A stretch of DNA of 33,572 nt, taken from the NCBI GenBank assembly GCA_002284615.2, contig MU069815.1, forward strand, positions 218,135 to 251,706, written 5' to 3'. Each line of letters begins with the position of its first letter. The first letter of the stretch is position 1. Shown here piece by piece: positions 10,081 to 19,675 of the stretch. The notes under the pieces are model-generated. The model saw only the letters and a list, made by a program, of their open reading frames with translations. It made no database searches and was not told where the DNA came from. The DNA is from Dunaliella salina. Its lineage: Eukaryota; Chlorophyta; Chlorophyceae; Chlamydomonadales; Dunaliellaceae. The translations under genes and the position numbers were made by a program.

Positions 10081-11796
10081 GAGACACAATAACAGCAATG
10101 GGGTGAGGATCTTCACACATGCATGAGACACGATAACAGCAATGGCGTGTGGACCTTCTGAAGACGCCTCATGAATAATTTGCAGCCTCATGGATGATTT
10201 GCAGCCTCATGAATGATTTTCAGCCTCGTGAATGGATTGCATTGCTTTGGACTGAAACCCAAGAAGATGGACACACCACCGGAACCTTGAAGCTCTTGAG
10301 TTCCATCAGAAGAGAAAAAAGGTTTTCATTTTGGATTTGATGACCCCTTCAACCTCTGATTCAACCAAATCAGAGGTTGTCAGGAGATCTGAGCAACCCT
10401 CAAAACTTTGACCCCAAACTTTGGAGTAGCTTAACTTGGGAAGAAAGCACATTTCAATGCAATAAAATGCATAGAAGTGCCTCCAGGGATTGAATCTTTT
10501 TTCCTGACTAAAAACAGAGATCAGGGCTCAGGGGTTCACCTATCCCCACAGATTCTAACGTCTTTGCATCGAGGCCGTTGCTTCCGATCCTCTAGCAGTG
10601 TTGCCTGGTGTATTACTGCTGCAATCCATGGTATTATTTTGAGGTGATAAGCTCGCAGAAAATTACTTCCCTCCACCATATTGTCCCTGCTTTCCACTTT
10701 TGAGCAGCCTGGCCCACATGCCTAGCCAGCCTTTCCAAAAACTCCTTTTTTGCAGAACTGGGCCCAAAACATACACAAAGACTGCATCAAAACTTCCGGG
10801 AAGGACGATGCCATGGGGAGGCTCAGGAGGGTTTCCCAAAAATGTCCCTGCCCCAAGGATCTGTCGCAGTGTAACAAATTCATGATACACTGACATGAAT
10901 TTTAGTGCAGTAAACCTCATGTGTCTGAAGGCGCTGGCGCTTGTCTTGGCATAGCAGCATAAGGATGCTGCTGCGTTAGCCATCATACATGCAACATAAG
11001 AAAGACTGCGAACCCACGTGCTACTGTTTCATAGTTCAGAAGCACAAACACGAGCATCGTTGCACAACACACAAACGTTGTTGCACAACGAGAAAAGAAC
11101 GTAGACGCGCAACGAACGAGAAGAACGTAAGAGCACAACATACAAGTGTGGTTGCGAACAAACGAGCCTTGCTTCACGAGCATGCTGCTGCTTCATGTAC
11201 CAAAACATGATGTCCAAGACTTTGCGTATTGAGAGTCTCTTTTAAAGAAGTCATTTCTTGCAAGTCTTTTTCAAAAGTTCCAATGGTGCTTGCCCTGGCA
11301 CAAGCTGCTCTGTGCTCACATCAGGAAGCGAGCATATGGCACAAGCTGCTCTATGCTCACATCAAAAAGCGCACATATGGCACAAGCTGCTCTGCGCTTA
11401 CATCAGGAAGCGCACACATGGCACAAGCTGTGGGTCCTCACATCAGGAAGCGCACATACGGCACAAGCTGCTCTGTGCACACATCAGGAAGCGCACACAT
11501 GATACATGAGTGTTTGCGCACGAGTGTGCTGCTTTGCGTATAGGATTCTTCCCCTCATCTTCACATATCATATCACCGCATATCATATGACTGCATGAGT
11601 GTGCGCTGTGATCGCGCCAGGTGTTGTACTTGCCAGTGCAAGTTTTGTGCTTGCACAATCTCCCGCGCGTGAAGCAGCCATAAGGTGAGGGGGGAGTGGG
11701 GAAAGGGGGAGAGGTGCACGTCCACAAGAACGATGGACGGTTTGCAATGCCCAATTTATCATCAATCCCCTCACATTCTTTAGGGGATTGGGGGGG
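9971..11796. repeat. Large direct duplication, copy 1
   Basis: From 10078 to 11795 the sequence appears identical to 15938-17655, at a constant offset of 5860 bp. The left edge lies in a GC/AC microsatellite and the right edge in a G run, with a single N at 11797. Contents are a perfect 12-bp stem, 6-nt loop hairpin at 10350-10379 (CAACCTCTGATT / AATCAGAGGTTG), a 51-bp minisatellite at 11300-11505 (GGCACAAGCTGCTCTGTGCT), and a 107-codon minus-strand frame at 10663-10986 that I do not recognise. Confidence 0.9.
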
Positions 11797-11797
11797 N

Positions 11798-11885
<88 letters not shown>
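11798..11885. repeat. (TG)n microsatellite
   Basis: About 88 bp of TG starts directly after the ambiguous base at 11797. Copy 2 of the duplication continues into a G-rich tract at the same point instead, so this junction deserves suspicion. Confidence 0.95.
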
Positions 11886-11887
<2 letters not shown>

Positions 11888-12159
11888 AGCATGCTCATAT
11901 GGAGGTCAAGATCTCCAGGATCGCATGCGAGGGACGGCTTTGTCTTACCATGCAGTTTCAGGCACAGTTTGCTGAGTCATTTTTGCTATGCATGGAGTTG
12001 ATCTATTTCACCCTTTTTTTTGTTTTGCAGCGTCAACTTTTCTGCGCTTGGAATCAACTCCAAAATCCATCAGCTCCAAAATTGATGCACTCTGCATCCA
12101 GATGGGCAGCACAGCGGTTGCAGTGCTTTGGTAGACAGGCAAGGAGTTCCCAGACATCA
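11886..12159. other. Unassigned intronic stretch
   Basis: A plus-strand acceptor-like run (TTTTTTTTGTTTTGCAG) ends near 12030. On the minus strand, open phrases such as GVDSKRRKVDAAKQ are readable. Neither is supported as an exon. Confidence 0.35.
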
Positions 12160-13440
12160 ATGGAAGCAGTGCTTTGCAGCTCACTGCAAAGTGTTGGCCA
12201 TTTAGTTAGGACCACCACGGTCATGCAACGAGGGAGCTCACATTGGAGGACAGTGCGAAGTGTGAGCAATAAAGCAATAAAGGGAGAACCACTGTGGTCC
12301 TGCAATAAAAAATCTCACATGGATCCCAATTCTCTGTGTGTAATGTGTGAGCCATTGAGAGTCAGTGTGGTCCTGCAACAGAGAAGTTCACTTGGAGGAC
12401 GGTGCAAAGTGTGAGCCATTTAGGAAGGATTCCTGTAATAAAAAAAAATTCTCACTGGGAGCACAATGCTGTGTGTGAGCCATTTAGGGTCAGCGTGGTC
12501 CTGCAACAAAACATTTCACCAAGGGCTACTTGCTGAGTGTATTCGGTGCGCGCCGTTTAGGCAGGACCACTGAGAGCCTGCTACAAAGAAGCTCACTGTT
12601 TGGAGGAGCTCACCCACAAGCAGCTCATGTGGAACACAATACGTAGTGTGTGCTATTGAGGCACGACCACTGCGACAAAGGAGCTCATTTAGTGCAACAA
12701 AGGAGCTCATTTAGTGCAACAAAGGAGCTCATTTGGAGCACAGTGCAAAGTGTGTGCCATTTAGGCAGGGCACCTGTGACCCTGTCACAAAGGAGCTCGG
12801 TTGGAGGAGCTGGGCCACAAGAAGCTCACAGTGGTCATGCAACAAAGAAGCTCACTTGGAGCACAGTGCAAAGCATGTGCCATTTGAGCAACAAAGAAGC
12901 TCACTTGGAGCACAGTGCAAAGCATGTGCCATTTAAGTGCTTACACAAAGAAGCTCACTTGGAGCACAGTGCAAAGCATGTGCCATTTAAGTGCTTACGC
13001 AAAGAAGCTCACTTGGAGCACAGTGCAAAGCATGTGCCATTGAAGTGCTTAACAAAGAAGCTTACTTGGAGCACAGTGCAAACCATGTGCCATTTAAGTG
13101 CTTACACAAAGAAGCTCACTTGGAGCACAGTGCAAAGCATGTGCCATTTAAGTGCTTACACAAAGAAGCTCACTTGGAGCACAATGCAAAGCATGTGCTA
13201 TTTAAGTGCTTAACAAAGAAGCCCACTTGGAGCGCTGTGCAAAGCATGTGCCATTTGAGCAACAAAGAAGCTCACTCGGAGTACAGTGCAAAGCATGTGC
13301 CATTTAAGCAACAAAGGAGCTCACTCGGAGCACAGTGCAAAGCATTTGCCATTGAAGTGCTTAAAAAACAAAGAAGCTCACTCGGAGCACAGTGCAAAGC
13401 ATGTGCCATTTAAGCAGGTTCTGTGGTCCTGCAACAAAAG
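12160..13440. repeat. Large degenerate minisatellite, ~49-120 bp units
   Basis: In 12860-13420 the unit GAAGCTCACTTGGAGCACAG followed by TGCAAAGCATGTGCCATTTA recurs every 49-56 bp, about ten times. From 12160 to 12860 longer, more diverged units share TGGTCCTGCAACAAAGAAGCTCAC. The plus-strand frame 12650-13213 (repeated KKLTWSTVQSMCHLSA) is this repeat translated. It lies in the intron where an unseen WD40 exon is expected. Confidence 0.85.
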
Positions 13441-14149
13441 CTCCCAGCAGAAGGCCTGAAATGGCCTTCCTGATGGACCAATGGCGGCCGATCTGATCGA
13501 CGAGGCCAACACTTGTAACACCCATGCTTCCAGATGCAAATGCTTCAAAACCTTGCAGCCTCAATCAAGCGTCCTTGGCGTGCAGAGTCCATGCCGTCCA
13601 TGGTAAGGTTCCCCTGTTCCCCGTTTGGTCCCCAAAAAAGAGTCCACAATGAAGGAATACATGTACCATGCAAGAACTGTATCACCGCGCATAATTATCA
13701 TTTGTTGCCCTGCGTGGTCGGTGCATGCACAAAAAATAAAAACGTATTTCAGGGGTGCGCGATGGTGTAAATGGCCACTTTGGAGTGCAAGTGGTTAAAA
13801 GTGGTCAGCAGTGCCCATGCGCGGCTGTGTAAAACAAGTATTTTGGGGCTACGCTGTTGATGCGTGGTTACATAAACTAATTGTTTTTTTGGGGGTGCGT
13901 GATGAAATGATTTTTGTACGGTAGCTTATGCATCATGAAGTTGCATAGATTTCCACTTCCTTTGGAGCCCCTAAGCCAACGCATGGATCCAAGCATACCT
14001 TACGCAAGTGCACACACCTTCCAAGCATACCTTCTCAACTTCTGAGCTTGAAGTGAAAATTCTAGTTTCTGGGCCCACATGCTGGCTGCCTCCGCACACA
14101 TTTCCTTTCAAATGCATGTAAAGTCTCGAGCAAGACTGGGTTTGCTGAG
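13441..14149. other. Unassigned intronic stretch
   Basis: A minus-strand frame at 13441-13564 reads EAFASGSMGVTSVGLVDQIG, but it lacks a family match and convincing splice sites. The rest shows no recognisable feature. Confidence 0.35.
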
Positions 14150-14306
14150 TAATGGTGAAAACGGAGCACTGGCGTCGTCAAGTCGCCAGGACCGGCCCCG
14201 ATCCTACCGGTTAGAACCCGGAGGTTGGGGGTTCAATTCCGCTCAGATGCCCACTTGCGACATATATAGCGTTGTACCCTTACCTTACCTTACCTAATGG
14301 TGAAAA
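14150..14306 (+). mobile_element. tRNA-derived SINE with 12-bp target duplications
   Basis: The 12-mer TAATGGTGAAAA flanks both ends exactly (14150-14161 and 14295-14306). The 133-bp body contains a D-arm-like CCGGTTAGAAC and a B-box-like GGTTCAATTCC, i.e. an RNA polymerase III promoter of tRNA type with a shortened anticodon region. It ends in a pentameric tail, CCTTACCTTACCTTACC. Exact flanking repeats plus a simple tail mark a relatively recent insertion by LINE-type target-primed reverse transcription. A LINE of the kind at 24-29 kb could be the helper, which is an inference. Confidence 0.85.
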
Positions 14307-14379
14307 GTGACTACGCATGGCAGTACTCAGATCATCGCAAAATGGTATGATATTGATCAAATGAAAAACGATCATAGGC

Positions 14380-14514
14380 TGATCTCTAGGGTTGGCCAGT
14401 TCCGTATGTCAATACCGTATGCCCGTATATTTTGTGCAAAAGATTCCTGACATTTGCCGTATAATACGCATAAATACATATAAAAAGAGGGAATTGGCCA
14501 ACCCTACTGATCTC
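14380..14514. mobile_element. hAT-like MITE with 8-bp target duplications
   Basis: Inverted ends TAGGGTTGGCCAGTTCC and GGAATTGGCCAACCCTA are flanked by CTGATCTC on each side. The interior carries CCGTAT/ACCGTATGCCCGTAT phrases. It shares its ends and interior with the element at 3531-3679, defining a two-member family in this window. An 8-bp duplication and a TAGGG-type end fit hAT elements. There is no coding capacity. Confidence 0.85.
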
Positions 14515-14774
14515 TAATTTGCATCACCCTGAGCAGAGTCCATTCATAGTTCCTGGGCAAGGGCTGATTTTGCTGACTGAGCACACAACACCATAAAAAT
14601 GGAGGTACAAGGGTGTAATCCTCCCGGACAATACATCCTCAAGACGCCCTTGGGAATGGGGAGGGCAAGATGGCAGGCACTAATTACACATTCATCATGC
14701 CCCATAAATCGATTAAAGGTATGGAAGTATTCGCACCTCTCATGTACATTGTTTTGAAGGTGTCCTCAGGGACA
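14515..14774. other. Unassigned intronic stretch
   Basis: I see nothing recognisable here beyond common intron-like sequence. Confidence 0.4.
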
Positions 14775-15172
14775 AGGGGGTGGTATAGGGGGCACAGCTA
14801 AGTGATCTGCGTGGTGCAAGTCCACCAGTAAATTTTAACACGCTCACCATCCACACAAATTGTCCCGCACAGGCGGCCTCAAGAATGTGGGCGGCACGAG
14901 GGGCCGGCACAGCTGAGTGATTTGCTTGGTACGCAAGTCCACCAGAAAAAGCTCAAGATACCGACTTCCCATGCAAATTGTCCCGCAAATTTGGCCAAGG
15001 GTGGTCATCTTGGCGTGGGAGTCCATCAAAAATAGCTCAACGCGCTCACCTTCCGCACAGATTGTCCTGCACAGGTGGCCTAGGGAATGTGGGCGGCACA
15101 GGGGGCTGGCACAGCTGTATGATCTGCTTGCTGCAAGTTCGTGCTTAAGAAAAAAAACTTCAACACGCTCAC
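14775..15172 (-). repeat. Array of duplicated exon ends with donor sites
   Basis: Downstream of the 15173-15324 exon its last ~100 bp and donor recur. The landmark GGCACAGCTG lies in the exon at 15231 and in copies at 15108, 14906 and 14791, with a further diverged copy near 15010. On the minus strand several copies read LRTKQITQLC-like peptides and keep a GTGAGCG donor (for example next to 14846, 15043 and 15172). The copies lack the GTKCNK part, so they are 3' halves of the exon. Confidence 0.8.
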
Positions 15173-15324
15173 CTTCCATACAAATTGTTCCGCACAGGGG
15201 GCCTCGGAAATGTGGGCGGCACCGGGGGCTGGCACAGCTGTGTGATCTGCTTGGTGCGCAGGTTCATCAGCAGGAGCTTGTTGCATTTCGTGCCCCATAA
15301 TGCTGTCTCATGGTCCACCCATGC
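15173..15324 (-). CDS. DCAF12-like exon with the GTKCN motif
   Basis: This is a 152-bp internal exon read on the minus strand, from an acceptor (ATGCTTGCAG) to a donor (GGAAG|GTGAGC). It encodes AWVDHETALWGTKCNKLLLM followed by NLRTKQITQLC and a Pro-rich tail. In DCAF12 proteins, as I recall them, the first blade begins K-x-F-A-x-x-W-x-x-x-H with GTKCN nine residues further on, and a V/L-x-T-x-Q-I-T run follows. Joining the upstream exon end (KCFAV) to AWVDHE reproduces this spacing without gaps, which is the main reason for the assignment. The exon ends two bases into a codon. Both sides are flanked by arrays carrying copies of its edges. The gene would act as a WD40 substrate adaptor of a CUL4-DDB1 ligase if functional. 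Confidence 0.8.
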
Positions 15325-15840
15325 CTGCAAGCATACATCATGCATGTTCACATGATGTGTACACACGTGCCAAGCGAATGCACAAATTTTGCTCCGCCAA
15401 ACGCTGCGCACAAATATGCATGCAGACGCCATTACATCCATTGGAGTGAGAACACCCATGCCTGTGTATGTACACCTGCACACAAGTGCCATGTAAGTGC
15501 AAACATTCTATCGTCCACCCATGCCTGTGCACATGCATGTGTACACAGGGGCCACACCGGTTCAAATACTCTGTTGCGCACCCATGCCTACATATGTGTG
15601 TACACAAGTGCAACATGAGTGCACATATTCTATGGTTCACCCATGCCTGCGTACATACATGTATACACAAGTGCCACATGAGTGCAAGTACTCTATTGTC
15701 TACCCATGCCTGAGTACACAAATGTGTACACAAGTGCCGGGTGAGTGCACATGTTCTGTTGTCAAGTACCACATGAGTGCACACATTCTTTTGTTAAGTG
15801 CCACGTGAGGGCATGTATTACATTGTCCACCCTTTTGCCT
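15325..15840 (-). repeat. 63-bp array carrying duplicated acceptor
   Basis: Upstream of the exon start, a ~63-bp unit recurs about six times from 15456 to 15765, with truncated units to 15840. On the minus strand most full units contain CAGGCATGGGTG, i.e. the AG acceptor plus the first bases of the exon. The rest of the unit is an ACACAAGTGCCACATGAGTGCA-type phrase on the plus strand. All open frames here are repeat translations. Confidence 0.85.
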
Positions 15841-15847
15841 GCGCGCG

Positions 15848-15937
<90 letters not shown>
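15841..15937. repeat. (GC)n-(AC)n microsatellite
   Basis: GC alternation from 15841 passes into AC up to 15937. It is the left edge of duplication copy 2. Confidence 0.95.
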
Positions 15938-15940
<3 letters not shown>

Positions 15941-17656
15941 GAGACACAATAACAGCAATGGGGTGAGGATCTTCACACATGCATGAGACACGATAACAGC
16001 AATGGCGTGTGGACCTTCTGAAGACGCCTCATGAATAATTTGCAGCCTCATGGATGATTTGCAGCCTCATGAATGATTTTCAGCCTCGTGAATGGATTGC
16101 ATTGCTTTGGACTGAAACCCAAGAAGATGGACACACCACCGGAACCTTGAAGCTCTTGAGTTCCATCAGAAGAGAAAAAAGGTTTTCATTTTGGATTTGA
16201 TGACCCCTTCAACCTCTGATTCAACCAAATCAGAGGTTGTCAGGAGATCTGAGCAACCCTCAAAACTTTGACCCCAAACTTTGGAGTAGCTTAACTTGGG
16301 AAGAAAGCACATTTCAATGCAATAAAATGCATAGAAGTGCCTCCAGGGATTGAATCTTTTTTCCTGACTAAAAACAGAGATCAGGGCTCAGGGGTTCACC
16401 TATCCCCACAGATTCTAACGTCTTTGCATCGAGGCCGTTGCTTCCGATCCTCTAGCAGTGTTGCCTGGTGTATTACTGCTGCAATCCATGGTATTATTTT
16501 GAGGTGATAAGCTCGCAGAAAATTACTTCCCTCCACCATATTGTCCCTGCTTTCCACTTTTGAGCAGCCTGGCCCACATGCCTAGCCAGCCTTTCCAAAA
16601 ACTCCTTTTTTGCAGAACTGGGCCCAAAACATACACAAAGACTGCATCAAAACTTCCGGGAAGGACGATGCCATGGGGAGGCTCAGGAGGGTTTCCCAAA
16701 AATGTCCCTGCCCCAAGGATCTGTCGCAGTGTAACAAATTCATGATACACTGACATGAATTTTAGTGCAGTAAACCTCATGTGTCTGAAGGCGCTGGCGC
16801 TTGTCTTGGCATAGCAGCATAAGGATGCTGCTGCGTTAGCCATCATACATGCAACATAAGAAAGACTGCGAACCCACGTGCTACTGTTTCATAGTTCAGA
16901 AGCACAAACACGAGCATCGTTGCACAACACACAAACGTTGTTGCACAACGAGAAAAGAACGTAGACGCGCAACGAACGAGAAGAACGTAAGAGCACAACA
17001 TACAAGTGTGGTTGCGAACAAACGAGCCTTGCTTCACGAGCATGCTGCTGCTTCATGTACCAAAACATGATGTCCAAGACTTTGCGTATTGAGAGTCTCT
17101 TTTAAAGAAGTCATTTCTTGCAAGTCTTTTTCAAAAGTTCCAATGGTGCTTGCCCTGGCACAAGCTGCTCTGTGCTCACATCAGGAAGCGAGCATATGGC
17201 ACAAGCTGCTCTATGCTCACATCAAAAAGCGCACATATGGCACAAGCTGCTCTGCGCTTACATCAGGAAGCGCACACATGGCACAAGCTGTGGGTCCTCA
17301 CATCAGGAAGCGCACATACGGCACAAGCTGCTCTGTGCACACATCAGGAAGCGCACACATGATACATGAGTGTTTGCGCACGAGTGTGCTGCTTTGCGTA
17401 TAGGATTCTTCCCCTCATCTTCACATATCATATCACCGCATATCATATGACTGCATGAGTGTGCGCTGTGATCGCGCCAGGTGTTGTACTTGCCAGTGCA
17501 AGTTTTGTGCTTGCACAATCTCCCGCGCGTGAAGCAGCCATAAGGTGAGGGGGGAGTGGGGAAAGGGGGAGAGGTGCACGTCCACAAGAACGATGGACGG
17601 TTTGCAATGCCCAATTTATCATCAATCCCCTCACATTCTTTAGGGGATTGGGGGGG
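15841..17656. repeat. Large direct duplication, copy 2
   Basis: This copy appears base-identical to 10078-11795 over at least 1.7 kb (offset 5860). It carries the same hairpin (16210-16239), the same 51-bp minisatellite (17160-17365) and the same frames. It lies in the intron between the 18583 and 15173 exons, while copy 1 lies in the next intron. Identity down to intronic filler means either a very recent event or an assembly duplicate. Confidence 0.9.
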
Positions 17657-17771
17657 GGGGGGGGGGAAGGGGGGGGGGGGACCGCCCCAAAAAAACGGGG
17701 GCGGGTGTAGTTTCCAATGTTTCAACCTACCCCCCACCTTTTTTTTGGGGGTGGGGGGGGGGGGGGGGGTA
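17651..17771. repeat. G-rich tract with imperfect inverted repeat
   Basis: Long G runs flank CCCCAAAAAAACGGGGG (about 17686) and, inverted, CCACCTTTTTTTTGGGG (about 17737), giving an imperfect ~25-bp stem. Sequence of this kind is prone to assembly and polishing error and to G-quadruplex formation. Confidence 0.6.
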
Positions 17772-17979
17772 ATGCAAGCCTGTGGAAATGCAAGGTATGC
17801 AAGCCTGTGCAAACGCGCCCACCACTAATTTAGTCAATGAGAAACACACGCACTTTGCAAAGCAAGATGCTTCTTCGCACCTATATGCTGCATGCTTTGT
17901 TTGTGCCAACTGCTATTGAGGGATGCATAGGCCCCAAGGGCTGGTCAAACAGCAGGACTCTTGGATCGGTCCCTGCATG

Positions 17980-18335
17980 GAATGCGCGCTGAAGCTTGAT
18001 ATGTAATCTCTTTCAAAAAGCATAGGCCACTCTTGCACCTCCTCCTCTCTTGAGCCCTTGCGGGGACACTGGTGCAAAATGAGACCATAAGCAATGGCGA
18101 CCCAAAAAGTTGCTTGGCGTAAACTCCTATAACACTCTTGCCCCCCTCTCTTGAGCCCTTGTGGGGACACTGGCGCAAAATGAGGCTGGACCATAATATA
18201 ATATTGCACAAATTTGCTTGGCATAGCCCTATAAAACACAGGCCACTCTTGCACTGCCTCCTTTGTTGAGCCCCAGTGGGATGACTAGGCAAGATGAGGC
18301 TGGACCATATCATAATGACAATGTCCAAATTTTTG
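17980..18335. repeat. ~108-bp tandem repeat, three units
   Basis: CACTCTTGC...TTGAGCCC...GGGACACTGG...AAAATGAG blocks recur near 18028, 18133 and 18243. The array is intronic, downstream of the 18583 exon on the minus strand. Confidence 0.75.
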
Positions 18336-18582
18336 CTTTGCCACCCACCACAGCAAAACACTTGTCTGTATCCTTCCATGCGTAAGTTACTCAAGGCGAC
18401 CATAGAATAGCCCTGGTCTGGTCTATACAATTGTTCCCTCTGCATCCGTTTGCTCTGCCACCCACCACAGCAAAACACTTGTCTGTATCCTTCCACACGC
18501 AGGCTACTCAAGGCGACCATAGAATAGCCCTGGTCTGGTCTGGACAATTGTTCCCTCTGCATCTGTTTGCTCTGCAACCCAC
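18336..18582 (-). repeat. 122-bp array of duplicated exon ends with donor sites
   Basis: Two extra copies of the 18583-18694 exon end follow it on the minus strand. Each keeps codons for WK-D-TDKCFAV directly before a GTGGGT donor, while the upstream half is out of frame with a stop. Landmarks on the plus strand are CACCCACCACAGCAAAACAC near 18346 and 18460. Confidence 0.8.
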
Positions 18583-18694
18583 CACGGCAAAGCATTTATC
18601 TGTGTTCTTCCACGTCAAGCAGTTCTCGTGCAAGCTACTCAAGTGGCGGCCATAGAACAGCTCTGTTGTTGCCCTCTGCAACCGTCGGTGGGAT
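18583..18694 (-). CDS. DCAF12-like exon upstream of the GTKCN exon
   Basis: This is a probable 112-bp internal exon on the minus strand. The acceptor is CTTCTTTCTTGCAG and the donor is GTG|GTGGGT. One base completes a codon, then 37 codons read SHRRLQRATTELFYGRHLSS and LHENCLTWKNTDKCFAV. In DCAF12 the stretch before the first blade has a G-R-x-L then L-x-x-E then D/N-K-x-F-A pattern, which this matches. It ends on a codon boundary, and joining it to 15173-15324 restores the family's spacing to GTKCN. A second possible acceptor gives a start at 18675. The remaining N-terminal exon or exons were not identified and may lie in the assembly gap just upstream. Confidence 0.65.
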
Positions 18695-18870
18695 CTGCAA
18701 GAAAGAAGGTGCGCATGAGAGTGAGTAGATTTGTCCACTGCAACCGTCAGAAGTTCCTGACAGGGCGCACGTGAGAATATGCCTACATGCTTGCCCTCTG
18801 CTACCAGTGGTGATCCCTGCAAGAGAGAGTGCATGCAAGATGGTGTCTTCACATCTGCATGGATCATTGG
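18695..18870 (-). repeat. ~60-bp array carrying duplicated acceptor
   Basis: On the minus strand, TGCAG|GGATCACCACTGGTAGCAG, TGTCAG|GAACTTCTGACGGTTGCAG and the true TTGCAG|ATCCCACCGACGGTTGCAG follow at ~60-bp spacing. The units therefore duplicate the acceptor and about 20-30 bp of the exon start. Confidence 0.7.
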
Positions 18871-18872
18871 TT

Positions 18873-18875
<3 letters not shown>

Positions 18876-18919
<44 letters not shown>

Positions 18920-19569
18920 NNNNNNNNNNNNNNNNNNNNNNNNNNNNNNNNNNNNNNNNNNNNNNNNNNNNNNNNNNNNNNNNNNNNNNNNNNNNNNNNN
19001 NNNNNNNNNNNNNNNNNNNNNNNNNNNNNNNNNNNNNNNNNNNNNNNNNNNNNNNNNNNNNNNNNNNNNNNNNNNNNNNNNNNNNNNNNNNNNNNNNNNN
19101 NNNNNNNNNNNNNNNNNNNNNNNNNNNNNNNNNNNNNNNNNNNNNNNNNNNNNNNNNNNNNNNNNNNNNNNNNNNNNNNNNNNNNNNNNNNNNNNNNNNN
19201 NNNNNNNNNNNNNNNNNNNNNNNNNNNNNNNNNNNNNNNNNNNNNNNNNNNNNNNNNNNNNNNNNNNNNNNNNNNNNNNNNNNNNNNNNNNNNNNNNNNN
19301 NNNNNNNNNNNNNNNNNNNNNNNNNNNNNNNNNNNNNNNNNNNNNNNNNNNNNNNNNNNNNNNNNNNNNNNNNNNNNNNNNNNNNNNNNNNNNNNNNNNN
19401 NNNNNNNNNNNNNNNNNNNNNNNNNNNNNNNNNNNNNNNNNNNNNNNNNNNNNNNNNNNNNNNNNNNNNNNNNNNNNNNNNNNNNNNNNNNNNNNNNNNN
19501 NNNNNNNNNNNNNNNNNNNNNNNNNNNNNNNNNNNNNNNNNNNNNNNNNNNNNNTGTGTGTGTGTGTGT
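18876..19569. repeat. (GT)n microsatellite interrupted by 635-base gap
   Basis: GT repeats occupy 18876-18919, N bases 18920-19554, and GT repeats 19555-19569. The gap is a scaffold gap inside or beside a microsatellite. Its true content and length are unknown. Confidence 0.95.
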
Positions 19570-19675
19570 TGCCTACCTGTTGACATACAGAGCACTTGAT
19601 GAGCCCGTTTTTGAATGCAATGTGAAAGACCCAGAGGGCGTCGCATGTGCTTTAGTCGTTCAATGTTTGTGAGCG

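Noticed and set aside
10663..10986. 107-codon minus-strand frame, repeated at 16523-16846
   Set aside because: Its presence in two copies only reflects the large duplication; no family, splice sites or conserved motif were recognised.
11229..11543. Plus-strand frame with repeated HKLLCAHIRKRTYGTS, also at 17089-17403
   Set aside because: It is a 51-bp minisatellite translation inside the duplicated segment, not a repeat protein.
12650..13213. 187-codon plus-strand frame (repeated KKLTWSTVQSMCHLSA)
   Set aside because: It is the translation of a minisatellite whose unit happens to avoid stops; there is no start context or family.
13519..13610. Plus-strand mini-exon between an apparent TTGCAG acceptor and a GTAAGG donor
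   Set aside because: It has only about 44 bp, no recognisable peptide and lies on the opposite strand to the host gene.
14162..14294. A functional tRNA gene
   Set aside because: The anticodon arm is too short, and the flanking duplications with a pentamer tail identify a SINE instead.
18771..19672. Long open frames across 18.8-19.7 kb on both strands
   Set aside because: They consist of CV/HT dipeptides from the GT microsatellite and unknown residues from the N gap.
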